Assembly (NCBI RefSeq): GCF_037975245.1
Contig: NC_092580.1
Location: 15,001-79,000 of the forward strand
Direction: 5' to 3'
From: Apostichopus japonicus
Taxonomy: Eukaryota; Echinodermata; Holothuroidea; Aspidochirotida; Stichopodidae
DNA: 64,000 nucleotides
Shown piece after piece: positions 61,890 to 64,000 of this stretch. The notes beneath the pieces were generated by a model, which ran no database searches, was not told where the DNA came from, and saw only the letters and a program-made list of their open reading frames with translations. How positions within the stretch are numbered: position 1 is the stretch's first letter; every line of letters begins with the position of its first letter. The translations under genes were made by a program, and so were the position numbers.

Positions 61890-64000
61890 GTTAGCTTTTT
61901 CCGCGATCTCATACGGTCTCTGGAACTTTAAGTATTAGAAACGAACATAGATTTATATCAACTGCTGTCGTGGCGCGGTTGGTTGCTCTGTACCTCGAGA
62001 GCGTGACGTATTTTGGATTGCGGGCTCGAGACCAGGTGGGGGCAGTTAGCTTTTTCCGCGATCTCATACGGTCTCTGGAACTTTAAGTATTAGAAACGAA
62101 CATAGATTTATATCAACTGCTGTCGTGGCGCGGTTGGTTGCTCTGTACCTCGAGAGCGTGACGTATTTTGGATCGCGGGCTCGAGACCAGGTGGGGGCAG
62201 TTTGCTTTTGCCGCGATCTCATACGGTCTCTGGGAACTTTAAGTATTAGAAACGAACATAGATTTATATCAACTGCTGTCGTGGCGCGGTTGGTTGCTCT
62301 GTACCTCGAGAGCGTGACGTATTTTGGATCGCGGGCTCGAGACCAGGTGGGGGCAGTTTGCTTTTTCCGCGATCTCATAACGTCTCTGGAACTTTAAGTA
62401 TTAGAAACGAACATAGATTTATATCAACTGCTGTCGTGGCGCGGTTGGTTGCTCTGTACCTCGAGAGCGTGACGTATTTTGGATCGCGGGCTCGAGACCA
62501 GGTGGGGGCAGTTTGCTTTTTCCGCGATCTCATAACGTCTCTGGAACTTTAAGTATTAGAAACGAACATAGATTTATATCAACTGCTGTCGTGGCGCGGT
62601 TGGTTGCTCTGTACCTCGAGAGCGTGACGTATTTTGGATCGCGGGCTCGAGACCAGGTGGGGGCAGTTTGCTTTTGCCGCGATCTCATACGGTCTCTGGG
62701 AACTTTAAGTATTAGAAACGAACATAGATTTATATCAACTGCTGTCGTGGCGCTGTTGGTTGCTCTGTACCTCGAGAGCGTGACGTATTTTGGATCGCGG
62801 GCTCGAGACCAGGTGGGGGCAGTTTGCTTTTGCCGCGATCTCATACGGTCTCTGGAACTTTAAGTATTAGAAACGAACATAGATTTATATCAACTGCTGT
62901 CGTGGCGCGGTTGGTTGCTCTGTACCTCGAGAGCGTGACGTATTTTGGATCGCGGGCTCGAGACCAGGTGGGGGCAGTTTGCTTTTTCCGCGATCTCATA
63001 ACGTCTCTGGAACTTTAAGTATTAGAAACGAACATAGATTTATATCAACTGCTGTCGTGGCGCGGTTGGTTGCTCTGTACCTCGAGAGCGTGACGTATTT
63101 TGGATCGCGGGCTCGAGACCAGGTGGGGGCAGTTTGCTTTTTCCGCGATCTCATAACGTCTCTGGAACTTTAAGTATTAGAAACGAACATAGATTTATAT
63201 CAACTGCTGTCGTGGCGCGGTTGGTTGCTCTGTACCTCGAGAGCGTGACGTATTTTGGATCGCGGGCTCGAGACCAGGTGGGGGCAGTTTGCTTTTGCCG
63301 CGATCTCATACGGTCTCTGGGAACTTTAAGTATTAGAAACGAACATAGATTTATATCAACTGCTGTCGTGGCGCTGTTGGTTGCTCTGTACCTCGAGAGC
63401 GTGACGTATTTTGGATCGCGGGCTCGAGACCAGGTGGGGGCAGTTTGCTTTTGCCGCGATCTCATACGGTCTCTGGAACTTTAAGTATTAGAAACGAACA
63501 TAGATTTATATCAACTGCTGTCGTGGCGCGGTTGGTTGCTCTGTACCTCGAGAGCGTGACGTATTTTGGATCGCGGGCTCGAGACCAGGTGGGGGCAGTT
63601 TGCTTTTGCCGCCATTTTATACGGTCTCTGGGAACTTTAAGTATTAGAAACGAACATAGATTTATATCAACTGCTGTCGTGGCGCGGTTGGTTGCTCTGT
63701 ACCTCGAGAGCGTGACGTATTTTGGATCGCGGGCTCGAGACCAGGTGGGGGCAGTTTGCTTTTGCCGCGATTTTATACGGTCTCTGGGAACATTAAGTAT
63801 TAGAAACGAACATAGATTTATATCAACTGCTGTCGTGGCGCGGTTGGTTGCTCTGTACCTCGAGAGCGTGACGTATTTTGGATCGCGGGCTCGAGACCAG
63901 GTGGGGCAGTTTGCTTTTGCCGCGATCTGATACGGTTTCTGGGAACTTTAAGTATTAGAAACGAACATAGATTTATATCAACTGCTGTCGTGGCGCGGTT
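61890..64000 (+). repeat. Satellite zone J: 621-bp tetramer run, continues past window
   Basis: Four monomers (two T5/TCATAACG, one GCGCTGTTGG, one plain) repeat at 621 bp: 62233-62986 matches 62854-63607. The same four-monomer order is at about 58475-58980 (offset 3883 to the first copy). The right end reruns the 59.1-59.4 kb order (GATTTTATACGG, GAACATTAAG, GATCTGATACGG), with a private GCCGCCATTTT near 63608. The window ends inside an A box. Confidence 0.87.

Larger units (their letters stand above)
2668..64000 (+). repeat. Subtelomeric satellite array, ~155-bp monomer, ~394 copies
   Basis: The whole stretch is head-to-tail copies of one monomer, always in the same orientation. The CGCGGGCTCGAG landmark runs from 2668 to 63884, a span of 61,216 bp. 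That is about 394 periods of mean 155.4 bp, in agreement with offsets between duplicated blocks (3109 = 20, 2486 = 16, 932 = 6 units). Monomers fall into 155- and 156-bp classes, differing in GGAAC versus GGGAAC, and a rarer 154-bp class with GTGGGGCAG in place of GTGGGGGCAG. GC is about 50% and copies differ by only a few bases. I saw no inserted gene, transposon or unrelated sequence. The array continues past the right edge. Strand is given as the sense of the tRNA-like boxes. Confidence 0.98.

Noticed and set aside
2668-64000. CRISPR array
   Set aside because: Repeat unit and 'spacer' are both conserved between copies, the period is 155 bp, no cas genes are present, and the telomere shows a eukaryotic chromosome end.
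2668-64000. Centromeric satellite with a CENP-B box
   Set aside because: The period is in a plausible range, but the array abuts the telomere and I saw no CENP-B-box-like motif. A telocentric centromere cannot be excluded without CENP-A data.
2668-64000. rRNA or 5S gene cluster
   Set aside because: The boxes are of the tRNA (A plus B) type; no 5S A-IE-C box arrangement or rRNA sequence was recognised.

Overview
The window is a chromosome end and holds no gene I can support. Bases 1-2667 are a left-hand telomere of CCCTAA units (TTAGGG on the G-rich strand), with its 5' C-rich strand at base 1 as expected for a true terminus. The remaining 61.3 kb (2668-64000) is one uninterrupted subtelomeric satellite of about 394 head-to-tail monomers, mean period about 155.4 bp, running off the right edge in mid-monomer. 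TTAGGG telomeres occur in vertebrates and many other animals, in many fungi and in some protists. The tRNA-like, SINE-like character of the monomer makes an animal most likely, but I cannot name the species.

The monomer is the most informative object. On the + strand it carries a near-consensus RNA polymerase III A box (TGGCGCGGTTGG, 11 of 12) and, 52 bp further on, a near-consensus B box (GGCTCGAGACC, 10 of 11). Between them is a small anticodon-arm-like hairpin, and a short T-run follows the B box. I infer that the satellite arose by tandem amplification of a tRNA or tRNA-derived SINE head. It is not a functional tRNA gene: the acceptor stem is lost, the T stem is degraded, and a TTTT lies between the boxes. 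If the boxes still bind TFIIIC, this is a cluster of about 394 TFIIIC sites next to a telomere.

The array is a patchwork of higher-order repeats. Region by region: 2668-10340, mixed monomers with a 310-bp dimer run; 10341-15314, overlapping duplications with offsets of 2952 and 2486 bp; 15315-21671, a 3109-bp (20-monomer) tandem duplication; 21672-26130, a 1866-bp-offset duplication; 26131-47161, a different subfamily zone with quasi-periodic 9-13-monomer blocks; 47162-51663, a 932-bp hexamer tandem pair nested between 3418-bp-spaced flanks; 51664-56007, a 1402-bp-offset duplication; 56008-58920, mixed; 58921-61889, a diverged copy of 14.9-17.4 kb lying 44.4 kb away; 61890-64000, a 621-bp tetramer. 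Some duplications can be ordered in time from shared and private variants.

Many long open frames exist on both strands because the 156-bp monomer class is exactly 52 codons. They are a by-product of the repeat and are not annotated as genes. Proximal telomere variants (ten CCCCCTAA units at 2486-2607), the abrupt telomere-satellite junction at about 2667/2668 and the lack of CpG depletion are the other points worth attention.
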